Shown: one piece after another, positions 1 to 8,265 of the stretch
Layout: the number at the start of each line of letters is the position of its first letter
Position numbering within the stretch: position 1 is the stretch's first letter
NCBI GenBank assembly: GCA_964423205.1
Contig: CAYRDX010000058.1
Coordinates: 1-29,710, forward strand
Length of the DNA: 29,710 nt
Source of the DNA: UBA6168 sp964423205
Lineage (GTDB): Bacteria > Bacteroidota > Bacteroidia > Chitinophagales > Saprospiraceae
Direction: 5' to 3'
The notes under the pieces: model-generated
Told to the model about the DNA's origin: nothing
Database searches by the model: none
What the model saw: only the letters and a program-made list of their open reading frames with translations
Translations under genes and position numbers: made by a program

Positions 1-353
1 TAGAGCAGAATGTTTTCGATATCCTGATCGCTCAGAGCAGGAAAAGGGTTCATGACCACTGGTTTCCATTCGTTCCAAAGCTGAACAGCACGAGGATGAC
101 CTTCGGCTATCAAGCCTTGCGAATTCCGGATCCATTTGTAAAGATTTTCTTTGGAATCCCATTGTTGTTCAGTTCCACCTAAAGCAGGACCGGTCATCCG
201 GCTTTTCATGTCTTTATTATGGCAGGCGGCGCATTGAGTTCTGAAAAGCTCCTTTCCGGCATCAACTGCTGCCTGGTCTTGGGCTGTTAACGAACTTGAA
301 AAAAAGATAAACGCAAATATAAGAGCGTAATAGGACGAGGATTTAACCATCAT
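1..353 (-). CDS. c-type cytochrome, 3'-truncated by window edge
   Basis: The minus strand starts ATG-ATG at 353/350 and stays open to base 1, giving 117 codons with the C-terminus outside the window. The N-terminus is a signal peptide (two Met, a hydrophobic stretch ALIFAFIFFSSSLTAQ), then AGKELFRTQCAACH, a CxxCH haem-attachment motif. The later MTGPAL and the Met in VVMNPFP are candidates for the axial Met ligand. The protein would be exported and carry one covalent haem in the visible part. The region after the haem (WIRNSQGLIAEGHPRAVQLW) resembles the cytochrome c module at the start of Bacteroidota alternative complex III / terminal oxidase operons. That is recollection of the family and cannot be tested without the downstream genes. 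A -7 box at 417-424 fits as its promoter. Confidence 0.8.
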   Translation of the reverse strand, partial: MMVKSSSYYALIFAFIFFSSSLTAQDQAAVDAGKELFRTQCAACHNKDMKSRMTGPALGGTEQQWDSKENLYKWIRNSQGLIAEGHPRAVQLWNEWKPVVMNPFPALSDQDIENILL

Positions 354-416
354 ATTGGAGAATGATTGAAATTCTGAGTCAAGTCAATAATTTGGAAGGA
401 TAGGTTCAAGTCTCGG

Positions 417-424
417 CAAAGATA
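417..424 (-). promoter_or_regulatory. putative Bacteroidota -7 box of the cytochrome gene
   Basis: The minus strand reads TATCTTTG, a match to TAnnTTTG, and would give a leader of about 60 nt before the cytochrome ATG at 353. No clear TTTG -33 box is seen 19-21 bp upstream. The box sits inside an inverted repeat CTCGGC (412-417) / GCCGAG (428-433), which could be an operator or a hairpin. Confidence 0.45.
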
Positions 425-504
425 AAAGCCGAGTTGTTAAATTGATAATTAAAACTGGACAAGAATTGTTTTTTCTGTGAGAAAAGTACCAACAGGTCTT
501 AATC

Positions 505-538
505 TAAAAAGAAAGGGGAACCATAAGGCCCCCCCTTC
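505..538 (-). terminator. intrinsic terminator of the TonB-dependent receptor gene
   Basis: Read on the minus strand, 21 nt after the receptor stop codon, there is a 12-bp stem. GAAGGGGGGGCC pairs with GGTTCCCCTTTC (three G-U pairs) around a TTAT loop, and TTTTT follows. This is a textbook Rho-independent terminator in the minus direction. The plus direction lacks a U-tract. It separates the receptor gene from the cytochrome gene. Confidence 0.85.
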
Positions 539-558
539 AAAAGAGTCGTCTAATAGTT

Positions 559-3003
559 TTAGTATTCCATTCCTTCGCCTTCAAACTCTCTGCGCTCAGG
601 ACGGCTGCGTTGTTTTTTCTGATTCAGCCGGTAATTGAATGTGAGGTTTATTTGCCTGCCCCGCCATTGATGGTTGCTGACAGAATAGAAGCTTTCGCCT
701 TCTGTAATGGACCTGTGTCGACGGGTGTTCAACAGGTCTCTGGCATTCAGGGTCAGTGTTGCATTTCCTTTCAGGATGTCCTGACTCATGGCGAGGTCGA
801 AGGAATAATTTGCCTTTGACTTGCCCTGTGCGGTTGTACGTGGAGAGTGATAATGGCCACGCAGTTGGATGTCGGTTTGTTTTGTTGGTGAAAACCTGGA
901 TGTCAGGCGAGAAAACCAACTGTAAGAATCGCTGGCGAAGGATACATCCAGATTACTTCCATCGGTAATAGCACGGTAAAAGTTGAAACTACCGTCAATT
1001 TTCCACCACTTATATGGTGTAACCGACCCTGTGAACTCCAAACCATAGGCATCTTCAGTTGACAGGTTTTCGGGCCTTGTCAATGTGTTACCATTATTGT
1101 CAATGGTTTTGATGCGCTCTATTTTGCCATCAGTGTGTCGGTAATATATCGATGAACTGAGCGACGATTTTTCCCAATACTTTATATGACTCAGTTCGAA
1201 AGAATTGGTGAATTCAGGATCGAGATTTGGATTCCCGCTCCAATAGTTGCGGTTGTCACTGAAACTAAAAAATGGATTGAGGTCCCACATGCGTGGCCTT
1301 CTCAACCGGCGACTGTAACTGACCTGTACATTGTTTTGATTCAACAATTCATAGGTCAGGTGTGCACTGGGAAACAGGTTGGTGTAATTTCGTTTATTGA
1401 TTTCATTGGTTTGCTGGAGATCAGTAATTACCGTACTGTGCTCTGCGCGTAGCCCCAATTGATAAGAGAATTTCTTAACCTTGTTTCCAAGAATAAAATA
1501 CCCTGCGAAAATGTCCTCTCCATAAAACAGGTTATTACTCAACCCGGTAAGGTTATTCCATTTGGCATCATCGAACTCTTCCACCAGGTAATCATTTTCG
1601 ATGTCACGGAGAGAACCCCTGAATCCTGCTTCGAATTTTCCGTCCTTGGCAAAAGGAAGAACATAATCCAAGGTGAACAGTGTTTGCTTTTCACCTTCTT
1701 CAGTAATGGAACGCTGCAGGAGGCTTGGCGCTCCTGTTGGAACGTATTCAGCAGTGAAGAACTTCTCGGTTAGGTCAGAATTTTCACTTTCATTGCTGTT
1801 TTCAATCTGGAAATCAGCAGTCAGTTCATGTCCCTGGCGACCAAAAAGCCTTTTATAAGTTAGCTGGTATTCGTAATTCTTGCGATCCTCGAGTTCTACT
1901 TCACCCCGAGTTGTGATGTTTCTGATGTTATTGAGGTTGTTGATATAGTCCTTGTAAACGATGTTGGAGTTGTTCTCATTATTTCCAATTCTGTAGGAAA
2001 AAGAAGTAGTCAGGAGGTTCTTAGGGTTGACATTGTATTCGGCACCAAGACGAAGATTATTGGAAAGGCCTCCACGGGTTCTATGATTAATCTGATCGGT
2101 TATGAACGTTGTGTCACCCTTATAAAATTCCTGATAAAGCGTATTACTACCAGGGTGCTGGTCGTAGCTTATTCCATAGTTTGCAAACAAGTTCAGATTG
2201 TTCTGTCGCAGATTCATGTTTACGGAAGCGCCATAATTGTCGGGCAGGCCAACATTAATATCTACTGCACCATTCAAACCATTTTTTCTTTCTTTTTTCA
2301 AAATGATGTTGATGATGCCTGACATTCCTTCAGCTTCGTACCTCGCTGATGGATTGGTGATGACTTCTACTCTGTCAATCATGCCAGCCGGCAATTGCCT
2401 TAATCCTGCTGAACCACTGAAACTCACCAGCCCGGATGGCTTGCCATCAATAAGAATGCGGACATTTCCACTTCCACGCAAGCTAACATTGCCGTCCACA
2501 TCAACAGAAACAGAAGGAATATTATCCAGAATTTCAATCACAGAACCTCCGGCATTGCCGAGGTCCTTCCCAACGTTGAATACTTTTTTGTCGAGCTGCA
2601 TTTGAATGCTGCTTTTCTCTGCCTGCACTACGATCTCTTCCAGCATTTTGGCTTCGGGCTCCATGTTGATACTGCCCAGGTTGTGATTGGATTTGTCCCT
2701 GGAAATTTGGATATCGTTAATGGTAACAGTTTGAAAGGAGATGAAATCCAGTGTGATGTAGTAAGAACCTTCACGTGCTTCCAGTTCGAAAGCACCCCTG
2801 TCGTCTGTTATGGTCCCGGTGATAAGTGTATTGTCTGTTGAGTTGTACAGGCTTACCGTTGCATAACCAAGTGGAGTACCTGAGTTGGCTTCAAAGACAG
2901 TGCCGCTGATCTTGCCTTTCACAATGTTTAATTGTGCAGGCTGGGCAAAGAGGGAGAAGGCAGTAAGGATTAAAAGAAGAACTGTATTTAATGAGCGAAT
3001 CAT
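559..3003 (-). CDS. TonB-dependent outer membrane beta-barrel protein (PF14905-type)
   Basis: The product is about 814 aa. Signal peptide MIRSLNTVLLLILTAFSLFAQ; then a carboxypeptidase-regulatory-like beta-sandwich (about residues 30-115: GKISGTVFEANSGTPLGYATV); then a TonB plug domain with LRGSGNVRILIDGKPSG and IDRVEVITNPSARYEAEGMSG; then a long beta-barrel ending in LNLTFNYRLN-like strands. It resembles the outer-membrane-beta-barrel-family receptors rather than SusC proteins (no SusD partner, shorter). Its cargo cannot be told from sequence. The frame is open back to a TTG at 3042, but that codon lies inside the -7 box (3040-3047), so the ATG at 3003 is preferred. It lies 109 bp downstream of the histidine kinase gene with its own promoter carrying phased repeats, and is probably the main target of the adjacent two-component system. 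Confidence 0.88.
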   Translation of the reverse strand: MIRSLNTVLLLILTAFSLFAQPAQLNIVKGKISGTVFEANSGTPLGYATVSLYNSTDNTLITGTITDDRGAFELEAREGSYYITLDFISFQTVTINDIQISRDKSNHNLGSINMEPEAKMLEEIVVQAEKSSIQMQLDKKVFNVGKDLGNAGGSVIEILDNIPSVSVDVDGNVSLRGSGNVRILIDGKPSGLVSFSGSAGLRQLPAGMIDRVEVITNPSARYEAEGMSGIINIILKKERKNGLNGAVDINVGLPDNYGASVNMNLRQNNLNLFANYGISYDQHPGSNTLYQEFYKGDTTFITDQINHRTRGGLSNNLRLGAEYNVNPKNLLTTSFSYRIGNNENNSNIVYKDYINNLNNIRNITTRGEVELEDRKNYEYQLTYKRLFGRQGHELTADFQIENSNESENSDLTEKFFTAEYVPTGAPSLLQRSITEEGEKQTLFTLDYVLPFAKDGKFEAGFRGSLRDIENDYLVEEFDDAKWNNLTGLSNNLFYGEDIFAGYFILGNKVKKFSYQLGLRAEHSTVITDLQQTNEINKRNYTNLFPSAHLTYELLNQNNVQVSYSRRLRRPRMWDLNPFFSFSDNRNYWSGNPNLDPEFTNSFELSHIKYWEKSSLSSSIYYRHTDGKIERIKTIDNNGNTLTRPENLSTEDAYGLEFTGSVTPYKWWKIDGSFNFYRAITDGSNLDVSFASDSYSWFSRLTSRFSPTKQTDIQLRGHYHSPRTTAQGKSKANYSFDLAMSQDILKGNATLTLNARDLLNTRRHRSITEGESFYSVSNHQWRGRQINLTFNYRLNQKKQRSRPERREFEGEGMEY

Positions 3004-3039
3004 AAGAGGTGTTATCGGTTTACAAATTATTTGACGGGG

Positions 3040-3047
3040 CAAAGGTA
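3040..3047 (-). promoter_or_regulatory. putative -7 box of the TonB-dependent receptor gene
   Basis: The minus strand reads TACCTTTG (TAnnTTTG consensus). It predicts transcription starting near 3035 and a leader of about 30 nt to the ATG at 3003. No TTTG -33 box is present where one is expected. That region starts the array of TTTTGAAG repeats, which suggests activator dependence. Confidence 0.5.
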
Positions 3048-3066
3048 GGTCCTCAACCTATGTACA

Positions 3067-3117
3067 TTTTGAAGCAATTTTGAAGGAATTTTGAAGCAGC
3101 GTTAAATAGACGTTAAA
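3067..3117 (-). promoter_or_regulatory. phased 11-bp direct-repeat array, putative response-regulator site
   Basis: TTTTGAAG occurs at 3067-3074, 3078-3085 and 3089-3096 (plus-strand reading), an exact 11-bp period. Two weaker units CGTTAAA follow in the same phase at 3100 and 3111, the last reaching the kinase stop codon. The array ends 19 bp upstream of the receptor -7 box. The same motif with the same period lies before the response regulator gene. Direct repeats of about 11 bp are the classic site type for OmpR/PhoB-family dimers. Assignment to this regulator is inference. Confidence 0.65.
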
Positions 3118-4378
3118 AACGGATTTTAATCTCGTGAATGCTTTCTGTGTATGTGTAGGAAATGCCCCAATCACAAGCTTCACATATCTTCTTAACTATG
3201 GAAAGGCCAAGCCCCAGGGAGCCTTTCGAGGTGCTTCGTTTTTTGAATCGCTCAAACAGTTCTTCAGGATTAATGCCGGGGTCTGGTCCGGTATTTCTGA
3301 TGCTGAGATTTCCGTGTTGCAATTCGACATCTATCCATCCTCCATCCTGGTTATGCCTCACCGCATTCTTAAGGAGATTGGAAATCAGGATATGTGTCAA
3401 CACCTCATCCAGTTTTACCCTGACACCCCGTTCGACATGTGATTTGAAAGTAAGGCCTTTCATTTCAGCCAATTCAGAGAAAGATTCCAATTCAATAGTG
3501 AGTACTTCTGAAAAATCTATCAGTTCAGTAGCGACAAATTCCCGGTTTTCAATTTTTGTCAAAAGAAGCAAAGCTTCACTTAGGCGTGAAAGTTTGGAAA
3601 GGGAATGTTCGGCTTCCTGCAGCAACTTAACCTGCTCTGCCGACAGATTTGGAGTTTCGATTAACAGTTCGAGCTTTCCTTTCGCTACCGCTAATGGTGT
3701 CTGCATTTCGTGGGAAGCATTTTCCGAAAACTCTTTCAATGTTATGTAGTCCTTTTTGATCTTCCTCAGCATGACGGTAAGGAATTCATTGAGCCGCGAA
3801 AACTCAGAAGTGCTCGACTCTGTAAATGAAGGTATTTCAGAACGTTGGAGGCTAAAACGACTTATTCGATGTAAAGTCTGGTGAAAAGGTCTGAACAGAA
3901 ATCTTGAAAACACAATACTAAAGATGAGAATGATGCCACCCAGGAGCAAGAACAAATTGGTCAGAATGCTCATCACCATTTCTTCAATGTCATCAGCCTC
4001 CATAAATACATCCATTATGGAGATGGAATAGTATTCACCAGCAATGAAACGGTTCGTTTTTAATTGCCGGAACGGCTCGTTTCTTTTCAGCAACGGGTGC
4101 ATGGCCAATGTATCAGCAAATACAAACTGAGTGTCAGTCGGATTAAGAGCATAGAGCCTTGATATACTGATTTTATCGTTTTCAAGAGACGCAGGGTCTA
4201 TGCCTCTTTCAATGCTTCGGGCTATTTGAAAATAGCTCTCAATCAATGAAAATTCAGTTTCCTTTTTCACTTCCTGACTGATCATTCCCACTGCTATATA
4301 ACGCCCAATACCAAAAGCGGCTAACGCTAAGACCAGGAAAGCTAATGTGGTTTTTGTTATCAGATTGAGGCGCTTCAT
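3113..4378 (-). CDS. sensor histidine kinase
   Basis: 421 aa, inner membrane. TM1 is about residues 9-31, a periplasmic sensor segment of about 100 residues follows (no known fold recognised), and TM2 is about 136-157. The HisKA helix contains FSENASHEMQTPLAV with the phospho-acceptor His223. The ATPase domain has the N-box LLKNAVRHNQDGG and the G2 box KGSLGLGLSIVKKIC. A G1-type DPGI segment is present (RNTGPDPGI). It would phosphorylate the OmpR-type regulator encoded upstream; the gene order regulator then kinase and the shared strand support a pair. The signal is unknown. The gap to the regulator gene is 128 bp, larger than usual, and holds a 14-bp palindrome. The start ATG at 4378 directly precedes the hydrophobic helix and is secure. 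Confidence 0.92.
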   Translation of the reverse strand: MKRLNLITKTTLAFLVLALAAFGIGRYIAVGMISQEVKKETEFSLIESYFQIARSIERGIDPASLENDKISISRLYALNPTDTQFVFADTLAMHPLLKRNEPFRQLKTNRFIAGEYYSISIMDVFMEADDIEEMVMSILTNLFLLLGGIILIFSIVFSRFLFRPFHQTLHRISRFSLQRSEIPSFTESSTSEFSRLNEFLTVMLRKIKKDYITLKEFSENASHEMQTPLAVAKGKLELLIETPNLSAEQVKLLQEAEHSLSKLSRLSEALLLLTKIENREFVATELIDFSEVLTIELESFSELAEMKGLTFKSHVERGVRVKLDEVLTHILISNLLKNAVRHNQDGGWIDVELQHGNLSIRNTGPDPGINPEELFERFKKRSTSKGSLGLGLSIVKKICEACDWGISYTYTESIHEIKIRF

Positions 4379-4506
4379 GTGAAAACAATCATTTTAAAAA
4401 AAAACTTGCTTAAATGCTTTAGAGTAATCATGACATCTACCTATTGACCAATAGAAAAACACTTCAACTCTGGACTGGTGGCTGGGTAGTAAAACTCTTT
4501 TTAGGG

Positions 4507-5184
4507 CTAATTGCCTGTCCATTTATAACCCAATCCATATATCGTATGTATATAATCCTCTCCTCCATTGGCAGTAATTTTCTTACGCAGGTTTTTAACA
4601 TGTTGATAAACGAAATCGAAAGAATCGAGCAAATCCACCTGATCGCCCCACAGATGCTCGGCAATGCTCTGTTTTGTCAGTACCCGGTTTAGATTGGAAA
4701 TGAAAAACAGGAGCAGTTCGTATTCCTTAAGTGTTAACGTGAGCATTGTTTCACCCACGATTACTTCATGCGTATCGGTATTGAGTGTGATTTCATTGAA
4801 GCTTATTTCTTTCCTTCCCTGTAGTTTTCTACGGCGGAAAATGGCTTTCAGACGGGCATTTAGCTCACTTAGATGAAAGGGCTTAGTCAGATAGTCATCA
4901 GCACCCAATTCGAGTCCTTTCACCCGGTCGTCGAGGGCGTTTTTTGCCGAGATGATGAGCACACCCGTTTCGGGCTTGGTTTCTTTTAATAAGCGCAACA
5001 GGTTCAAACCATTTCCATCGGGAAGCATGATGTCGAGGATGACAACGTCATAGGCAAAACTGAGTAGCCTATCCTGAGCTTGAGTGTAATCCGCTGCATT
5101 TTCGCAAATCACGTCACCTCGCGACAAATAGGAGATAATATTTGAGCTGAGCTCTTTTTCGTCTTCAACCAGCAGTAATTTCAT
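4507..5184 (-). CDS. OmpR/PhoB-family response regulator
   Basis: 225 aa, full family length. Receiver domain residues 1-115: acidic pocket VEDE, phospho-acceptor Asp51 in VVILDIMLP, switch Ser79 in LIISAKN, Lys101 in YLTKPF. Winged-helix DNA-binding domain about residues 128-223: LTLKEYELLLFFISN, LRKKI, IHTIYGLGYKW. It is a cytoplasmic transcription factor paired with the adjacent histidine kinase. Two TTTTGAAG repeats lie just upstream of its own start, and more lie before the TonB-dependent receptor gene, so it likely controls itself and the receptor. The predicted -7 box ends only 4 nt before the ATG, which suggests a leaderless or nearly leaderless mRNA. Confidence 0.94.
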   Translation of the reverse strand: MKLLLVEDEKELSSNIISYLSRGDVICENAADYTQAQDRLLSFAYDVVILDIMLPDGNGLNLLRLLKETKPETGVLIISAKNALDDRVKGLELGADDYLTKPFHLSELNARLKAIFRRRKLQGRKEISFNEITLNTDTHEVIVGETMLTLTLKEYELLLFFISNLNRVLTKQSIAEHLWGDQVDLLDSFDFVYQHVKNLRKKITANGGEDYIHTIYGLGYKWTGN

Positions 5185-5188
5185 GCTG

Positions 5189-5196
5189 CAAATGTA
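5189..5196 (-). promoter_or_regulatory. putative -7 box of the response regulator gene
   Basis: The minus strand reads TACATTTG (TAnnTTTG). Only four bases separate it from the ATG at 5184. No TTTG -33 box is seen; the upstream repeats occupy its place. Confidence 0.45.
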
Positions 5197-5204
5197 GGAT
5201 TAGA

Positions 5205-5223
5205 TTTTGAAGGAATTTTGAAG
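5205..5223 (-). promoter_or_regulatory. TTTTGAAG direct repeat pair, putative autoregulatory site
   Basis: TTTTGAAG at 5205-5212 and 5216-5223 (plus-strand reading), with an 11-bp period and identical GAA spacer to one pair in the receptor promoter. The near edge is 8 bp from the -7 box, against 19 bp in the receptor promoter. The difference is exactly one 11-bp unit, so both arrays face the polymerase on the same phase. Confidence 0.65.
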
Positions 5224-5274
5224 ATAATCTCATCGAAAAGAATACCTTCACAGCCCTCTATTAACCTATCTGAC

Positions 5275-5282
5275 TAACTTCG
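5275..5282 (+). promoter_or_regulatory. weak candidate -7 box of the FAD/Fe-S dehydrogenase gene
   Basis: TAACTTCG differs from TAnnTTTG at one fixed base and lies 19 bp before the ATG at 5302. No convincing -33 box is seen. Confidence 0.3.
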
Positions 5283-5301
5283 CCCAGCTTTATTCGAGTT
5301 T

Positions 5302-8229
5302 ATGAATCACTACCTGGAACAATTAGCCTCATCCTTACAAGGTGATTTACATTTTAGTTCTCTGATGCGTGCCCTTTATGCTACAGACGCATCCATGTTC
5401 AAGGAATGGCCCATGGCTGTTGCTCTTCCTAAGAGTATTGACGATCTTAAGTTATTAGTGGAATTCGCAACTAAACATAAGGTTTCGCTGATTCCCCGAA
5501 CAGCGGGGACTTCATTAGCAGGTCAGTGTGTCGGAAATGGAGTTGTTGTTGATACCTCACGCTACCTGAATAAGATTCTTGAACTTAATGTTGAGCAACA
5601 ATGGGTCAGGGTTCAGCCCGGTGTAATTCGGGATGAATTGAATCACTACCTGAAACCATTTGGTTTGCATTTTGGACCTAATACAGCTACTGCAAACCGC
5701 TGCATGATTGGAGGTATGGTGGGAAATAATTCCTGCGGTTCCACATCTATAGTTTATGGCACAACACGCGACCATGTGCTCGAACTTAACACCATACTCT
5801 GGGATGGAACAGAGATATGTTTTGGTAAACTGACTAAGGCCGAATTTCAGCAAAAAACTTTAAAACAGGGGCCAGAAGGTAAACTGTACCAACAAATTCA
5901 GGAAGAATTGTCCAATCCCGAGAATCAGAAAAACATCAGGGAATGGTTTCCCAAAAAAGAAATACACCGCAGAAATACCGGTTATGCGGTGGATATCCTT
6001 CTGAATTCAAATATTTTCACTGAAGGAGGGGAGGATTTCAATTTCTGTAAAATGCTCTGCGGATCTGAGGGCACTTTGGCGCTAACCACTGAAATCAAAT
6101 TGCATCTCGATCACTTACCCGAACCCTTTGAAGTGGTAATGGCCGGACATTTCTCGAGTATCCGTGAAAGTCTGGAGGCTGCGGTACTGGCCATGAAACA
6201 CCAACCCTATGCCTGTGAGTTGATGGACAAGGTGATACTGGATTGCACCAAAACCAACATCACTCAGCGCAAGAACAGATATTTCATTGAAGGCGACCCT
6301 GCTGCAGTATTGATGGTGGAGTTCAGAGGGAAAACTGCTGAAGAAGCTGAATCAAAAGCCAAAAATCTCATCATCGATCTGGAAAAGGCCGATAAAGGTT
6401 ATGCATATCCGCTGGTTTTTGGAGCAGATACGAAAAGTGTCTGGGCGCTTAGGGCGGCAGGATTGGGACTTTTGTCCAACATTAAAGGAGATAAAAAAGC
6501 GGTGGAATGCATTGAGGATACTGCCGTTGCTATTGAAGACCTACCCGACTACATCGATGAATTTGGTGCCATGATGGCGGATTTCGGACAAAGTGCGGTG
6601 TATTATGCACATGCTGGTGCGGGTGAATTACATCTAAGACCTATACTCGATCTCAGGACCGAAGAAGGCAATCAGCTCTTCCATGATATAAGCGAAGCCT
6701 CAGCCCGGTTGGTGAAGAAATACAATGGCTCTTTGAGTGGAGAACATGGTGACGGTCGAGTTCGTTCCGAATTCATACCCATCATGTTAGGAGAGCATAA
6801 TATGGCCTTATTGCGTCGAATTAAAGATGCTTGGGACCCCAACGGAATATTTAACCCGGGAAAGATACTGGATGCTCCTCCTATGAACACCAGCTTGCGT
6901 TATAAGCCTAATGAAGAAGTGCCACAGTTCGAAACGATTCTGGATTTTTCAGAGTCCGATGGCATTCTAAGAATGGCTGAAAAGTGCAGCGGTTCAGCCG
7001 ATTGCAGGAAATTGCCTTTTGCCGGAGGCACGATGTGTCCGAGTTACATGGCCACTCGCAATGAAAAGGACAGTACCAGAGCCCGCGCTAATGCACTTCG
7101 GGAGTTCTTGTTGAAAAACGAGCAGCCCAATGCTTTTAACCACAAGGAATTGTACGAGGTAATGGATTTGTGCCTTTCCTGCAAAGGTTGCACTTCAGAA
7201 TGTCCTTCTAATGTGGATATGGCATCCATGAAGGCGGAGTTTCTCTACCAATATTTCAAAAGTAATGGAGTGCCACTTAGAAACTGGGCAGTAGCAAATA
7301 TTGGCAGAATCAACCGGCTCGCCTCCAGGGTTCCCGTTGTGAGCAATTTTATTCTGGGAAATGCTTTTACATCGGGTATTTTGAAGAGCCTGCTTGGAAT
7401 GGCACCTCAAAGGCAAATGCCTAAACTTAATCCGGTCACGTTAAGAAAGTGGTTTGAAAAGAACAAAGTCAACCTTAATCCAAAAAGTGCAGTTAAAGGC
7501 AAGGTTTTCGTTTTTTGTGATGAATTCACCAATTACCAGGAATTGGACGCAGGTGTCGCGACTGTAAAATTGTTGACAGCTTTGGGTTATGAAGTACTTA
7601 TGCCAGAACACGCGGAAAGTGGCAGGACTCACATTTCAAAAGGATTACTGGAAGGTGCAAAAGCTTGTGCTGAAGCCAATGTTGCCATTTTTTCGAAGTT
7701 GGTCAACGAGTCACAACCCTTAATCGGTATAGAGCCTTCAGCTATTTTGGGTTTCAGGGATGAGTACCCAAGATTAGTATCAAAGCAATTGAGGGGAGAG
7801 GCTCAAAAGCTTGCCAGTTCAGCTTTACTCCTGGAGGAGTTACTCAGAAAAGAGATTGAAAAAGGAAATATCGAAAAGTCTCAATTCACGACCGGCCGTA
7901 AACATATTTTACTTCATGGCCATTGCCATCAAAAAGCATTGGCGACTGTCGGGGATACTGCCTTTGTGCTTGGCTTGCCTGAGAATTATACTGTAGAAGT
8001 CATCCCTTCGGGATGTTGTGGTATGGCTGGGTCATTTGGTTTTGAAAAGGAACATTACGATGTCAGCATGCAGGTTGGGGAATTGGTGTTGTTTCCTGCT
8101 GTACGTAATGCGGATGCTATTACGACGGTTGTCGCACCAGGCACCAGCTGCCGGCAGCAAATATTTGACGGAACTTCCCGAAAGGTATTGCATCCTGCAG
8201 AGGTTCTTCTGAGTGCCTTAGCTATCTGA
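5302..8229 (+). CDS. FAD-binding and [4Fe-4S] dehydrogenase (D-lactate / D-2-hydroxyglutarate type)
   Basis: 975 aa, a fusion of two modules. The N-terminal VAO/PCMH FAD domain contains IPRTAGTSLAGQ and GPNTATANRCMIGGMVGNNS, then the FAD-oxidase C-terminal part with HAGAGELHLRP (His437) and SGEHGDGRVRSEF (residues 479-491). The C-terminal Fe-S module has Cys562, 568 and 579, the ferredoxin-like CLSCKGCTSECP (Cys624, 627, 630, 634) and a CCG domain (HGHCHQKA; GCCGMAG with Cys905-906). This architecture is that of E. coli YdiJ and related D-2-hydroxyacid dehydrogenases, which oxidise D-2-hydroxyglutarate or D-lactate and pass electrons on through Fe-S centres. The exact substrate cannot be read from sequence. 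There is no signal peptide; it should be cytoplasmic or membrane-associated. It is transcribed divergently from the response regulator with 117 bp between them. Confidence 0.9.
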   Translation: MNHYLEQLASSLQGDLHFSSLMRALYATDASMFKEWPMAVALPKSIDDLKLLVEFATKHKVSLIPRTAGTSLAGQCVGNGVVVDTSRYLNKILELNVEQQWVRVQPGVIRDELNHYLKPFGLHFGPNTATANRCMIGGMVGNNSCGSTSIVYGTTRDHVLELNTILWDGTEICFGKLTKAEFQQKTLKQGPEGKLYQQIQEELSNPENQKNIREWFPKKEIHRRNTGYAVDILLNSNIFTEGGEDFNFCKMLCGSEGTLALTTEIKLHLDHLPEPFEVVMAGHFSSIRESLEAAVLAMKHQPYACELMDKVILDCTKTNITQRKNRYFIEGDPAAVLMVEFRGKTAEEAESKAKNLIIDLEKADKGYAYPLVFGADTKSVWALRAAGLGLLSNIKGDKKAVECIEDTAVAIEDLPDYIDEFGAMMADFGQSAVYYAHAGAGELHLRPILDLRTEEGNQLFHDISEASARLVKKYNGSLSGEHGDGRVRSEFIPIMLGEHNMALLRRIKDAWDPNGIFNPGKILDAPPMNTSLRYKPNEEVPQFETILDFSESDGILRMAEKCSGSADCRKLPFAGGTMCPSYMATRNEKDSTRARANALREFLLKNEQPNAFNHKELYEVMDLCLSCKGCTSECPSNVDMASMKAEFLYQYFKSNGVPLRNWAVANIGRINRLASRVPVVSNFILGNAFTSGILKSLLGMAPQRQMPKLNPVTLRKWFEKNKVNLNPKSAVKGKVFVFCDEFTNYQELDAGVATVKLLTALGYEVLMPEHAESGRTHISKGLLEGAKACAEANVAIFSKLVNESQPLIGIEPSAILGFRDEYPRLVSKQLRGEAQKLASSALLLEELLRKEIEKGNIEKSQFTTGRKHILLHGHCHQKALATVGDTAFVLGLPENYTVEVIPSGCCGMAGSFGFEKEHYDVSMQVGELVLFPAVRNADAITTVVAPGTSCRQQIFDGTSRKVLHPAEVLLSALAI

Positions 8230-8265
8230 TAGATACTAACTGATTTGTTTTGAACCACATCTATT

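Noticed and set aside
3003..3042. TTG at 3042 as start of the TonB-dependent receptor
   Set aside because: It overlaps the predicted -7 box and gives a non-signal N-terminus; the ATG at 3003 begins a proper signal peptide.
3134..3749. Long plus-strand frames opposite the kinase and receptor genes
   Set aside because: They are antisense shadows of clearly recognisable minus-strand domains and lack protein-like motifs.
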